Notes under the pieces: model-generated
What the model saw: the letters and a program-made list of their open reading frames with translations, nothing else
Told to the model about the DNA's origin: nothing
Databases searched by the model: none
Origin: Variovorax sp. PBS-H4
Lineage (GTDB): Bacteria; Pseudomonadota; Gammaproteobacteria; Burkholderiales; Burkholderiaceae_C
Direction: 5' to 3'
Assembly: GCF_901827205.1 (NCBI RefSeq)
Contig: NZ_LR594675.1
Span: 2,666,001 to 2,730,000 of the forward strand
DNA: 64,000 bases
In this document: positions 35,555 to 43,579 of the stretch, in pieces
Layout of the letters: each line of letters opens with the position of its first letter
Position numbering within the stretch: the stretch's first letter is position 1
Translations under genes and position numbers: made by a program

Positions 35555-36832
35555 ATGATCCGCCTGCTGCTCGTTCTCTCCGAAGCCGATTCCGATGCCC
35601 TGCGCGACGGACTGGGCCAGGTCCTGGCGGACGCGGATGCGGTGGCCATCGGCTGGGCGAGCTGCGACACGTTGGTGCAGGAGGCCGCCATGCTCGCACC
35701 GCAGCAGGTACTGTTTCACAGGCCCGCGTCGATTCCCCGCATGCAGGCCGCGCTGCAGGTCTGGGCCGGCGCGCCGCCGCTGCCGGTCATCTTGCTCAGC
35801 GAGCCGCTCCCGCCGGGCATGCACGAAGAACTGGTCGACCTCGGCGTGCACGCCTGGGCTTGCGCCGACGCACTGGATGCAGCGGGTCTCCGCGCGCTGC
35901 TGGCGCGGGCGCAGGCCCGCTGGCGTCGAGAGACCGCGCTGCGCGACACCTTGGCGCGTTCGCTGGCCCACCTCGACGAGCGCAAGTGGGTGGACCGCGC
36001 CAAGGGCCTGCTGATGTCGGCCCGCGGCATCGGCGAGGATGCCGCCTACGGCCTGCTGCGGGGCGCGGCAATGCATGCCAATCTTCGCGTCGGCGAGCTG
36101 TCGCGCTCGGTGGTGGAAGCGGCGCAGTCGGCCGAAGCCATCAACCGCGCCGGCCAATTGCGCATGCTGTCGCAGCGCCTGGTGCGGCTCGCGGCGCAGG
36201 CGCTGGCGGGCGTCGAGGTGCGGCGCAGCCGCGTGCTGCGCGCAGCGTCGATCGAGCGGGTGAAGGACAACCTCGATCATCTGTCTAGGCTCCCACTCGA
36301 TGCAACGAGCGCCCGGGCCCTGGGGGGCGTGCGTTCGGCCTGGGAGGCACTGGACGGCGCGCTGGCGGCGCGGCTGTCGCCGGCCGCGCTGGCAGCCATC
36401 GATGCGAGCGCCGAGGCCTTGCTGAGCGCCGCCGAGGCACTCACCGACGCGCTCGAATCCTCGGGAGGACGCCGGGCGCTGCGCATCGTGAACCTCTGTG
36501 GCCGGCAGCGCATGCGCGTGCAGCGGCTGGCGAAGGACGCGTTGCTCGCCGCGATGCTGCCCGGCGGCGCGTGGAGCGCGCACCTGGCGTCGACCATGGA
36601 CGACTTCGAAGCCTCGCTGCTGGAGCTGGAGCGCGCGCCGCTGAGCTCGCCCGAGATCCGCACCGCGCTCAGTGGCGCACGCGACGAATGGCTGAGGCTG
36701 GTGCGCGGCGTGCGCGAGGCGGAGCGCGCCGAGGGCCGGGCCGAACTGGTGCGCGCCAGCGAGGTGCTGGTCGACACCTTCGACCGCCTCACCGCTTCAT
36801 ACGAACACAGCCTGCAGGTCATCATGTCCTGA
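35555..36832 (+). CDS. ANTAR antiterminator with degenerate receiver and NarX/PilJ-like sensor domain
   Basis: A 425-residue cytoplasmic regulator. Residues 1-115 look like a NasT-type receiver, but the phosphoacceptor position reads VLFHRP (His55) instead of Asp. Residues 138-190 are an ANTAR RNA-binding domain (DERKWVDRAKGLLMSARGIGEDAAYGLLRGAAM). The rest is helical with two P-box-like motifs, INRAGQLRMLSQRL (196-209) and VNLCGRQRMRVQRLAK (312-327), resembling the nitrate-binding P-box of NarX and PilJ-type domains. I infer direct nitrate/nitrite sensing and antitermination of nitrate genes. ATG 35555 starts the recognisable domain; an upstream in-frame Met adds low-quality sequence. It diverges from narK. 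Confidence 0.88.
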   Translation: MIRLLLVLSEADSDALRDGLGQVLADADAVAIGWASCDTLVQEAAMLAPQQVLFHRPASIPRMQAALQVWAGAPPLPVILLSEPLPPGMHEELVDLGVHAWACADALDAAGLRALLARAQARWRRETALRDTLARSLAHLDERKWVDRAKGLLMSARGIGEDAAYGLLRGAAMHANLRVGELSRSVVEAAQSAEAINRAGQLRMLSQRLVRLAAQALAGVEVRRSRVLRAASIERVKDNLDHLSRLPLDATSARALGGVRSAWEALDGALAARLSPAALAAIDASAEALLSAAEALTDALESSGGRRALRIVNLCGRQRMRVQRLAKDALLAAMLPGGAWSAHLASTMDDFEASLLELERAPLSSPEIRTALSGARDEWLRLVRGVREAERAEGRAELVRASEVLVDTFDRLTASYEHSLQVIMS

Positions 36833-36839
36833 AGAAAAT

Positions 36840-36965
36840 TGGCTCGCCCCCAGGTTGGCTCACTTCGTGTAGCCGCCCAACCCCTACCGGGGGCAAAACC
36901 AGCGGCCCGGCGAAGCCGGTTCTTCGGTGTTTCCCGAACAGGCCCGGCTTCGTCAGCCGCGGATT
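36840..36965. repeat. Intergenic repeat-like element with bidirectional hairpin
   Basis: This sits between two convergent genes. It contains CCCC-ta-CCGGGGG, the small hairpin CCGGC-GAA-GCCGG, and a 9-bp stem CGAAGCCGG (36911-36919) / CCGGCTTCG (36944-36952). I recall similar elements between genes in Variovorax and Acidovorax. It could end transcription from both sides. Confidence 0.5.
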
Positions 36966-36975
36966 TCATGGCTGA

Positions 36976-37782
36976 TCAGGCCGCAGCCTTTTCCACATGC
37001 GCCTGGCGCGTGTAGAGGAAGTCGATCACGGCCTTGCGGGCGTGGACGTAGACCGGGTCCTCCGCGAGCTCGACGCGGTTGCGCGGGCGCGGCAGATCGA
37101 CCGGCAGGACCTCGCCGATGGTGGCGGCCGGGCCGTTGGTGAGCATCACGATCCTGTCCGACAGGAGCACCGCCTCGTCCACGTCGTGCGTGACCATGAC
37201 CACCGTGCTGTGCGTCTTCGCGACGATGGCCAGCAGCTCGTCCTGCAGCTTGGCGCGCGTGAGTGCATCGAGGGCGCCGAAGGGCTCGTCCATGAGCAGC
37301 ACCTTGGGTTCCATCGACAACGCTCGGGCGATGCCGACGCGCTGCTTCATGCCGCCCGAAATCTCGCCGGGGCGCTTCTGCGCCGCGGCGCTCAGGCCGA
37401 CCAGCGCGAGCGCGGCGTCGGTGCGCGCCTTGAGCTGGGCCTTGTTCTCAGTCGAAGAGAACACGCGTTCCACGGCGAGATGCACGTTCTCGTAACAGCT
37501 GAGCCAGGGCAGCAGCGAATGGTTCTGGAACACCACCCCGCGCTCGGGGCCGGGCCCCCTGATCTCGCGGTTGGCGCACAGCAGAGCGCCGCGGGTGGGC
37601 GTGGTCAGCCCGGCGATCAGGTTCAGCAGCGTGGACTTGCCACAGCCCGAATGGCCGATGAGCGTGACGAACTCGCCCTTGGCGACGTGAAGGTTGACGT
37701 CGCGCAGCGCCAGGAAGCCGCCCTTGGGCGTCTTGAAGCTTTGCTCGACGTCATGGATCTCGATGAACTTCGAATCATTCAT
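36976..37782 (-). CDS. nrtC: Nitrate ABC transporter ATP-binding protein
   Basis: A 268-residue ABC ATPase that powers nitrate uptake. Walker A is GHSGCGKST, the signature motif is ISGGMKQRV, Walker B is VLLMDEPFGALD, and the switch His is in VTHDVDEA. It lacks the C-terminal NrtA-like regulatory domain of cyanobacterial NrtC, so it corresponds in length to NrtD/NasD. It begins with GAAGAGGTGAAGGC as ribosome-binding region and overlaps nrtB by 4 bp (ATGA). It is the last gene of the nrtABC unit. Confidence 0.94.
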   Translation of the reverse strand: MNDSKFIEIHDVEQSFKTPKGGFLALRDVNLHVAKGEFVTLIGHSGCGKSTLLNLIAGLTTPTRGALLCANREIRGPGPERGVVFQNHSLLPWLSCYENVHLAVERVFSSTENKAQLKARTDAALALVGLSAAAQKRPGEISGGMKQRVGIARALSMEPKVLLMDEPFGALDALTRAKLQDELLAIVAKTHSTVVMVTHDVDEAVLLSDRIVMLTNGPAATIGEVLPVDLPRPRNRVELAEDPVYVHARKAVIDFLYTRQAHVEKAAA

Positions 37783-38693
37783 GCCTTCACCTCTTCGAAC
37801 GTGAATGCGGTGGCGATCCGGATCAGGGCGAACTCGAGCACCAGCCCGACGATGCCGATCACGAAGATCGCGATGATGATGTTGGCGACGTTGAGGTTGT
37901 TCCACTCGTCCCACACCCAGAAGCCGATGCCCACGCCGCCGGTCAGCATCTCGGCCGCGACGATCACCAGCCACGCGGTGCCGACCGCGAGGCGCACGCC
38001 GGTGAGCATGTAGGGCAGCACCGCGGGAAACAGGATCCGGGTCAGGATCTTCCATTCGGAAAGATCGAGCACCCGCGCCACGTTCATGTAGTCGCTGGGC
38101 ACGCGCTGCACGCCCACTGCGGTGTTGATGATCATGGGCCAGATCGAACAGATGAAGATGGTCCAGATGGCGGCCGGGTTGGCGCCCTTGAAGACCAGCA
38201 GGCCGATGGGCAGCCAGGCCAGCGGCGAGACCGGGCGCAGCAGGCTGATCAGCGGATTGAACATGCGCGCGAGGAAACCGAAGCGCCCGATCGCGAAGCC
38301 CGCGGGAATGCCGACCACGGCGGCCAGTCCGAAGCCCAGTGCCACACGCTGCAGCGAGGACAGCACGTTCCAGCCCACGCCCTGGTCGTTCGGCCCCTTG
38401 CTGTAGAACGGATCGCTGAACACGGTCAGCGCCTGTTGCCAGACGGCGCCCGGCGAGGGAAAGCCGGTGGTGCTTCTCAGTGCCACCAGCTCCCAGACCA
38501 GGATCAGGAGCGCGAAGCCGAGGATCGGCGGCAGCACGCGCAGCCAGATCCAGCTGAAGTCGCGGGGAAGACGCACCGGGGGCGTGTCCTGGGCCGCTGG
38601 TGTCGCCATCGTGGCGGGCTGAACCGGGCTGCGCGGTGCGGGCGCAGCCGGTGCGCGGGTTTCGAGGGGGGAATGAAAGACGGCGCTGACCAT
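37779..38693 (-). CDS. nrtB: Nitrate ABC transporter permease
   Basis: A 304-residue inner-membrane permease of the NrtB/SsuC type. An unusually long Ala/Pro-rich cytoplasmic N-terminus (about 45 residues) precedes the first membrane helix (LRVLPPILGFALLILVWELVAL). The binding-protein-dependent transport signature region is around AAEMLTGGVGIGFWVWDEWNNLN near residues 250-275. It works with NrtA and NrtC to import nitrate. It starts 10 bp after nrtA and overlaps nrtC. Confidence 0.94.
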   Translation of the reverse strand: MVSAVFHSPLETRAPAAPAPRSPVQPATMATPAAQDTPPVRLPRDFSWIWLRVLPPILGFALLILVWELVALRSTTGFPSPGAVWQQALTVFSDPFYSKGPNDQGVGWNVLSSLQRVALGFGLAAVVGIPAGFAIGRFGFLARMFNPLISLLRPVSPLAWLPIGLLVFKGANPAAIWTIFICSIWPMIINTAVGVQRVPSDYMNVARVLDLSEWKILTRILFPAVLPYMLTGVRLAVGTAWLVIVAAEMLTGGVGIGFWVWDEWNNLNVANIIIAIFVIGIVGLVLEFALIRIATAFTFEEVKA

Positions 38694-38703
38694 GGCGGGC
38701 TCC

Positions 38704-39948
38704 TCAGGCGTGGACCTTGAACGAATCGGCGTACTTCTTCGGGTCCTTGCCGTCCCACACCACGCCGTCCAGCAGCTTGCTGCTGCGCATCGGGTCCTTG
38801 GGCACGCTCACCTTCAGCGCCGAGGCGACGTCCTTGTACATGTCGATCTGGTTGATCTGCTTGGCGACAGCCAGATAGTCGGGGTGCTCCTTCAGCAGGC
38901 CCCAGCGCTTGTGCTGCGTGAGGAACCACATGCCGTCGGACAGGTACGGGAAGTTGACGGCGCCATCGTCGAAGAACTTCATGTGGTTCGGGTCGTCCCA
39001 GGTCTTGCCCAGGCCGTTCTCGTAGCGGCCGAGGATGCGCTGGTTGATGGCATCGGCGCTCGTGTTGATATAGGACTTCTCGGCCACCACTTCGGCCATC
39101 CTGGCCTTGTTCTGGAGGTTGGCGTCGATCCACTTGCCTGCCTCCATCACAGCCATCATCACGGCGCGGCAGGTGTTGGGATTGGCCTTGACGAACTCGC
39201 TGCGGGTGCCGAGGACCTTCTCGGGATGGTCCCTCCAGATGTCCTGCGTGGTGATGGCGGTCACGCCGATCTTGTCGATGATGGCGCGCTGGCCCCAGGG
39301 CTCGCCGACGCAGAAACCGTCCATGTTGCCGACGCGCATGTTCGCCACCATCTGCGGCGGCGGCACGACGATGACCTTCGCGTCCTTGACAGGGCTGATG
39401 TCGGCCGAGGCCAGCCAGTAGTTGAGCCACATGGTGTGGGTGCTCGTCGGGAAAGTGCCGGCGAACGTGTATTCGCGCTTGTCCTTGGCCATCAACTTGG
39501 CGAGCGAGGCAGCGTCCACGGCTCCCTTGTCGGCCAGCGCCTTCGACAGCGTGATGGCCTGGCCGTTGCGGTTCAGGCCCATCAGCACGGCCATGTCCTT
39601 CCTGGGCCCGCCGACGCCTACATGCACCCCGTAGACCAGGCCATAGAGCACATGGGCCATGTCAAGCTCGCCGTTGATCAGCTTGTCGCGTACGCCGGCC
39701 CAGCTTGCTTCCTTGCTCGGCACGATCTTCACGCCGTATTTCTTGTCGATGCCCAGCACCGAAGCCATCACCACGCTGGCGCAGTCGGTCAGCGGGATGA
39801 AGCCGATCTTGACCTCCTGCTTTTCGGGCTTGTCGGAGCCCTGGGCCCAGACGGCCGCGCGCAAGGCGGGATCGAGCCCGACGGCGCCAACGGCAGCTGC
39901 CTGCAGGATGCGGCGGCGGCTCAGTTTCGGTTTCAGCAGTTCGTTCAT
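38704..39948 (-). CDS. nrtA: Nitrate ABC transporter substrate-binding protein
   Basis: A 414-residue nitrate-binding protein of the NrtA/NasF type. The N-terminus LSRRRILQAAAVGAVG looks like a Tat signal, implying export after folding. Family regions include IGFIPLTDCASVVMA, MGLNRNGQAITLS, FPTSTHTMWLNYWLA and GFCVGEPWGQRA. It captures nitrate in the periplasm for NrtB/NrtC. A GGAG lies about 9 nt before the ATG. It is preceded by a 316-nt leader containing an intrinsic terminator, so expression is probably controlled by antitermination. Confidence 0.96.
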   Translation of the reverse strand: MNELLKPKLSRRRILQAAAVGAVGLDPALRAAVWAQGSDKPEKQEVKIGFIPLTDCASVVMASVLGIDKKYGVKIVPSKEASWAGVRDKLINGELDMAHVLYGLVYGVHVGVGGPRKDMAVLMGLNRNGQAITLSKALADKGAVDAASLAKLMAKDKREYTFAGTFPTSTHTMWLNYWLASADISPVKDAKVIVVPPPQMVANMRVGNMDGFCVGEPWGQRAIIDKIGVTAITTQDIWRDHPEKVLGTRSEFVKANPNTCRAVMMAVMEAGKWIDANLQNKARMAEVVAEKSYINTSADAINQRILGRYENGLGKTWDDPNHMKFFDDGAVNFPYLSDGMWFLTQHKRWGLLKEHPDYLAVAKQINQIDMYKDVASALKVSVPKDPMRSSKLLDGVVWDGKDPKKYADSFKVHA

Positions 39949-40264
39949 GGGCGCACTCCGAGGATGAAAGACGGTAAGCAAAACAAAAAGGCGTCCGCAC
40001 CGCGCACGGGCCGCTCGAAACGAGCCCTTGCAGGATGGGGACGCCTTTGTCCGGTTGGGTGGGCCGCACCCGCCGTTGGATGCCGCCTGCCTGTGGCCCT
40101 TCGAGGACCTACGGGAGTTTTCTACGCAAAGTGCATGCCAGGCGTGGTGCGAGGTACGCTGCCATGGATTTCGGCAGACGATGCCGAAAGGCACGCGGCT
40201 GAACTGTTTGCATGCGCGTCCCAGGCACGTTTGTTGTGCAGCGCACCATTTCAGGCAGTACGCC
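39949..40264 (-). promoter_or_regulatory. nrtA leader region
   Basis: A 316-nt non-coding stretch between nasR and nrtA. On the minus strand it holds a perfect stem TTTCGGCA/TGCCGAAA at 40189-40169 (loop TCGTC; read as a 7-nt loop it is ATCGTCT), a GGGTG/CACCC hairpin near 40060, and then the intrinsic terminator listed separately. No clean AnnGnn hexaloop pair directly before the terminator could be found. The layout is that expected of a NasR-controlled leader. Confidence 0.55.
39978..40048 (-). terminator. Intrinsic terminator inside the nrtA leader
   Basis: On the minus strand AAAGGCGTCC (40048-40039) pairs with GGACGCCTTT (39996-39987), with an inner stem GCTCG-TTT-CGAGC, followed by TTTTTGTTTTG. 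It ends 30-40 nt before the nrtA start codon, so readthrough is required for nrtABC expression. Confidence 0.8.
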
Positions 40265-41551
40265 TCAGCGCGCGAAATCGGCGGGGAGGTATTCGGCCAT
40301 CGAGAGGACCGACTCGGCCACATCGACGAGCCTTCGCCCCTGGCTCATCGCGGTGCGCCGGAGCATCTTGTGGGCCTCTTCCTCGCTGAGCCGCCGGTGC
40401 GCCATCAGGAGGCCCTTGGCGCGCTCCACCAGCTTGCGTTCATTGAGGGTGGCCCGCACGGCCGCCAGCTCGTCGCCCATGGTCTGCAGGCGATGGGATT
40501 GCTCCTGCACCATCTCGAGCACCGAGCGTTCCAGGTGGCGGCCCATCGGCGCGGTCGCGGCCAGCGGGCGCGGCGGGCTGCTGCGCACGTCGATGCGCGG
40601 CAGCGCGTCGAGAAAGGCGGCAGCAGCGCCGGGCTCGACGATCAGTTGCGAGAAGAGCGCCTCATGGGCCTGCAGCTCCGCGCGGGCGCGTGCCGTCTTC
40701 TGCTCGCAAAGCAGCCGCAGGTCGCCGGCCAGGCGCTCGTCGATGGCCTGCATGGCGTCGATGCGAACGGAGCAGCAGTCGAACCAGGCCTGGCTCAGCT
40801 CCGCATCCAGGCTCACGCCCGCGGGCGCCGCGCACGCGACGCGCCGCAGTCGCTCCTGCTCGGCCATTTGCGGGGCGGACTGGCTGTCGCGCCAGAGTTG
40901 GCCCAGTGCTTCGCCCGAAAATTCGACAAAGACCTGGAAGCAGCGCTCCTGCGACTCGATGAGGTGAAGCCATTGCTGCTGGCGCGCCTCGTCGTTGTGG
41001 CCGGAGGCAAAGGCCGCCGCCCCGCAGGCGCGTTCCTGGCCGGCGAATTCCTTGCCCTGCATGAAATGGAACATTGCTACGAGCAGGCGCGAGATCTCCG
41101 GGTCGGTCGCACCGTCCGCAGCCTCGAAGACCACCGCCAGCAGCCCGGCGACCAGCTTGACGAATGCGGCCGTGGCGTCGGCGGCCGAGAGTTCCATGGC
41201 GCCGATGCGGCGGCGCAACTCGGGCAGTGCGTCCAGGCCGGGCAGGACCCAGGCGATGCGGCTGAAGAGGCGCGCGCCATTGCCGATGCGAACGGCCTCC
41301 GTGTCGAGCTGGTCGAAGGCGCTGCGCACGGCCTGCTCAGCATGCACGCAGGCGGCGATCTGCGCTTCACGCTGGGCCACGAAGCGGCTGCCGTTCGAGG
41401 CCAGCAGCACATTCGAGATGCCGCGCTCGCGCTGCAGCGCATGCACGAGGCGGCCGATGGTGGCCACGAGCGCACTGGTGCGTGCGAGTTGATCGAGCTC
41501 GTCGATCTCGCAGCGCAGCGCAGCGATCAGGAAACTCAGGCCGGACTTCAT
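40265..41551 (-). CDS. nasR: Nitrate-responsive transcription antiterminator (NIT-ANTAR)
   Basis: A 428-residue NasR-type regulator. The NIT domain (about residues 30-290), typical of nitrate/nitrite sensing, contains LVHALQRERGISNVLLAS near its start and the late Q-A-I-D pattern. The ANTAR domain is at residues 369-422 (LNERKLVERAKGLLMAHRRLSEEEAHKML). In Klebsiella, nitrate binding to NIT lets ANTAR bind leader RNA and prevent termination. The leader of nrtA immediately downstream contains such a terminator. ATG 41551 gives the expected N-terminus; an open frame upstream runs antisense into tsaD. It diverges from tsaD. Confidence 0.95.
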   Translation of the reverse strand: MKSGLSFLIAALRCEIDELDQLARTSALVATIGRLVHALQRERGISNVLLASNGSRFVAQREAQIAACVHAEQAVRSAFDQLDTEAVRIGNGARLFSRIAWVLPGLDALPELRRRIGAMELSAADATAAFVKLVAGLLAVVFEAADGATDPEISRLLVAMFHFMQGKEFAGQERACGAAAFASGHNDEARQQQWLHLIESQERCFQVFVEFSGEALGQLWRDSQSAPQMAEQERLRRVACAAPAGVSLDAELSQAWFDCCSVRIDAMQAIDERLAGDLRLLCEQKTARARAELQAHEALFSQLIVEPGAAAAFLDALPRIDVRSSPPRPLAATAPMGRHLERSVLEMVQEQSHRLQTMGDELAAVRATLNERKLVERAKGLLMAHRRLSEEEAHKMLRRTAMSQGRRLVDVAESVLSMAEYLPADFAR

Positions 41552-41641
41552 CGGGGTGGGAACAGGACGGCTGGGTGGCCCATTCCGAGGACATGCAGCA
41601 ACATTCGTGCCCCGGATGCGCCACACCCCTAAACTCGCCGC

Positions 41642-42694
41642 ATGTTTGTATTGGGAATCGAATCGTCCTGCGATGAGACCGGCGTGGCGCTGGTCGAGTC
41701 GGCTGCCAGCGGCCTGCCCCGACTGGCCGCCCACGCGCTGCACAGCCAGATCGCGATGCATCAGGCCTACGGCGGTGTGGTACCGGAGCTGGCGAGTCGC
41801 GACCACATCCGGCGCGTGCTCCCGCTGGCGCAGCAGGTGCTCTCGGAAGCCGGGCGCGGGCTGCGGGAGCTCGACGTCGTGGCCTATACGCGCGGACCGG
41901 GGCTGGCCGGCGCGCTGCTGGTGGGCGCCGGCGTGGCTTGCGCCCTTGGAGCAGCTCTGGCGAAGCCTGTATTGGGCGTGCATCACCTTGAGGGCCATCT
42001 CCTGTCCCCCTTCCTGAGTGCCGATCCGCCCGAATTTCCCTTTGTCGCGTTGCTGGTGTCCGGCGGCCACACGCAGTTGATGCGGGTGGACGGCGTGGGG
42101 CGCTACGAACTGCTCGGCGAGACCATCGATGACGCGGCCGGCGAGGCGTTCGACAAGAGTGCCAAGCTGATGGGACTGCCTTATCCCGGTGGCCCATGGC
42201 TGGCCAAGCTGGCGGAGCAGGGCGATCCTGCCGCTTTCAAGCTGCCGCGGCCGCTCATGCACAGCGGCGATCTCGACTTTTCCTTTGCCGGGCTCAAGAC
42301 GGCCGTACTGACGCAGGTCCGCAAGCTGGGGGACGCGCTTGAAGACCGCAAGGCTGACCTGGCGGCCTCGACGCAGGCCGCGATCGTCGAAGTGCTGCTG
42401 AAGAAATCACTGCGCGCCATCGAGCAGAGCGGCTTGCAGCGCCTGGTGGTCGCCGGTGGCGTGGGTGCCAATCGCGAACTGCGCATGCAGCTCGACGCAG
42501 CGTGCGCGAGGCGGGGCGTGCGGGTGCACTACCCGGAGCTGCATCTTTGCACCGACAACGGCGCCATGATCGCGATGGCCGCTGCGATGCGCCTGCAGTG
42601 CGGACTGCAGGCGGCGACGCCTCGCTACGCGTTCGACGTCAAGCCGCGATGGCCACTGGCCTCGCTGGGTGCGCCTGAGCCGGAGTTCGGCTAG
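41642..42694 (+). CDS. tsaD: tRNA N6-threonylcarbamoyladenosine transferase TsaD
   Basis: A 350-residue ASKHA-fold enzyme that, with TsaB and TsaE, transfers threonylcarbamoyl to A37 of ANN-decoding tRNAs. It begins FVLGIESSCDETGVALVE; the metal-binding HLEGHLLSP and the following LLVSGGHTQL are present, as are GEAFDKSAKLMGLPYPGG and VAGGVGANRELR. Length is normal. Its last 56 bp overlap the 3' end of the convergent alpha/beta hydrolase gene. Confidence 0.98.
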   Translation: MFVLGIESSCDETGVALVESAASGLPRLAAHALHSQIAMHQAYGGVVPELASRDHIRRVLPLAQQVLSEAGRGLRELDVVAYTRGPGLAGALLVGAGVACALGAALAKPVLGVHHLEGHLLSPFLSADPPEFPFVALLVSGGHTQLMRVDGVGRYELLGETIDDAAGEAFDKSAKLMGLPYPGGPWLAKLAEQGDPAAFKLPRPLMHSGDLDFSFAGLKTAVLTQVRKLGDALEDRKADLAASTQAAIVEVLLKKSLRAIEQSGLQRLVVAGGVGANRELRMQLDAACARRGVRVHYPELHLCTDNGAMIAMAAAMRLQCGLQAATPRYAFDVKPRWPLASLGAPEPEFG

Positions 42695-43385
42695 GCGCAT
42701 GCCTGCGGCCGCCGTGCGAAGGCAGCGGCAGCACGTCGAGCATCTTGCGCCAGAGCTGCGACCACTGTGGCCAGTCGTGCCCGCCCTCGGTGGTGAACAC
42801 GCGGCCGGCCGGCAGGGCCTCGGCCAGGAGGCGATGGTTGGCGGCAAAGCGGTCGGCCAGCCCGAAGCCAAGGTACAGCGGGGGCAGTTCCTTGGCCGGC
42901 TCGGCCGTTGCGTATTGCTGCAGCCAGGGCCAGAGCTTGCGGTCGACCTCTTCGTCCGGCGGCGGGCCCTCGGGCGCCTTCCAGGCGCGCAGGCCGCCCG
43001 CCTTGTGGATCTCGGCGCCGAGCGGACGCCGCCCGAGGTAGGGAGCGAGTGTCACGATGCCATCGACAGTCCCGGGCTTGGCCAGTTCGTGGATCAGGGC
43101 GCCGAAGCCACCGATGGAAATGCCGATCAGCCAGAGCGACTTGTAGCCCAAGGCACGCTGCGGCTGGAGGATGTCGTGGTGCAATCGCTCGATGAAGGTC
43201 TGGTCGTAGTAGTACGAGACGTCGGCGTCGACCAACAGGGCGTCAGCCGCCAGGTTGCGTTCCCGCACCGCACTGATGAACCCTTCGCGCTCGAATTCTT
43301 CCGGCTTCAGGAAAGCACCCGGCAGGAACACCAGCAGGGTGTCCGAGCGCGCATCGTTGCTGGCGAGTTTCAGGTGCGTTTTCAT
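42639..43385 (-). CDS. Alpha/beta hydrolase
   Basis: A 248-residue predicted soluble alpha/beta hydrolase. The nucleophile elbow is GISIGGFG, an acidic residue lies in GFGLADRF, and the catalytic His is in TEGGHDWPQW. The substrate is unknown; the gene could encode an esterase or thioesterase. I chose ATG 43385 (MKTHLKLASND); the longer frame would begin near a terminator. The Pro/Arg-rich last ~20 residues are read through the opposite strand of tsaD (56-bp overlap) and are probably not part of the fold. Confidence 0.85.
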   Translation of the reverse strand: MKTHLKLASNDARSDTLLVFLPGAFLKPEEFEREGFISAVRERNLAADALLVDADVSYYYDQTFIERLHHDILQPQRALGYKSLWLIGISIGGFGALIHELAKPGTVDGIVTLAPYLGRRPLGAEIHKAGGLRAWKAPEGPPPDEEVDRKLWPWLQQYATAEPAKELPPLYLGFGLADRFAANHRLLAEALPAGRVFTTEGGHDWPQWSQLWRKMLDVLPLPSHGGRRHAPSRTPAQAHPARPVAIAA

Positions 43386-43477
43386 GGGTGCTTCATCAAT
43401 GGCTTGTGCTTTTTCTTTGCCGCGTTCGCCGCCGACCTCAGGCAAGAGAGGAACTAAAGCACGCCACAAATGTGACG

Positions 43478-43505
43478 TTCTTGGCACATATTTTGTAGCC
43501 AAGAA
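43478..43505. promoter_or_regulatory. Inverted repeat upstream of the alpha/beta hydrolase gene
   Basis: Perfect 8-bp arms TTCTTGGC / GCCAAGAA separated by 12 AT-rich nt (acatattttgta). It lies 93 bp upstream of the hydrolase start and directly abuts the hsp20 terminator. Either an operator or a transcript hairpin; not resolved. Confidence 0.4.
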
Positions 43506-43538
43506 CAAAAAAGGCCGGCAACAAAGAGTTACCGGCCT
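43506..43538 (-). terminator. Intrinsic terminator of the hsp20 gene
   Basis: On the minus strand AGGCCGG (43538-43532) pairs with CCGGCCT (43518-43512) across a 13-nt loop, followed by a run of T ending TTTTTTG. It lies 42 nt after the hsp20 stop codon. Confidence 0.85.
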
Positions 43539-43579
43539 GTTTACATGTGGTGTCTAAGTTGAAACACCTGTCAGCAAGC

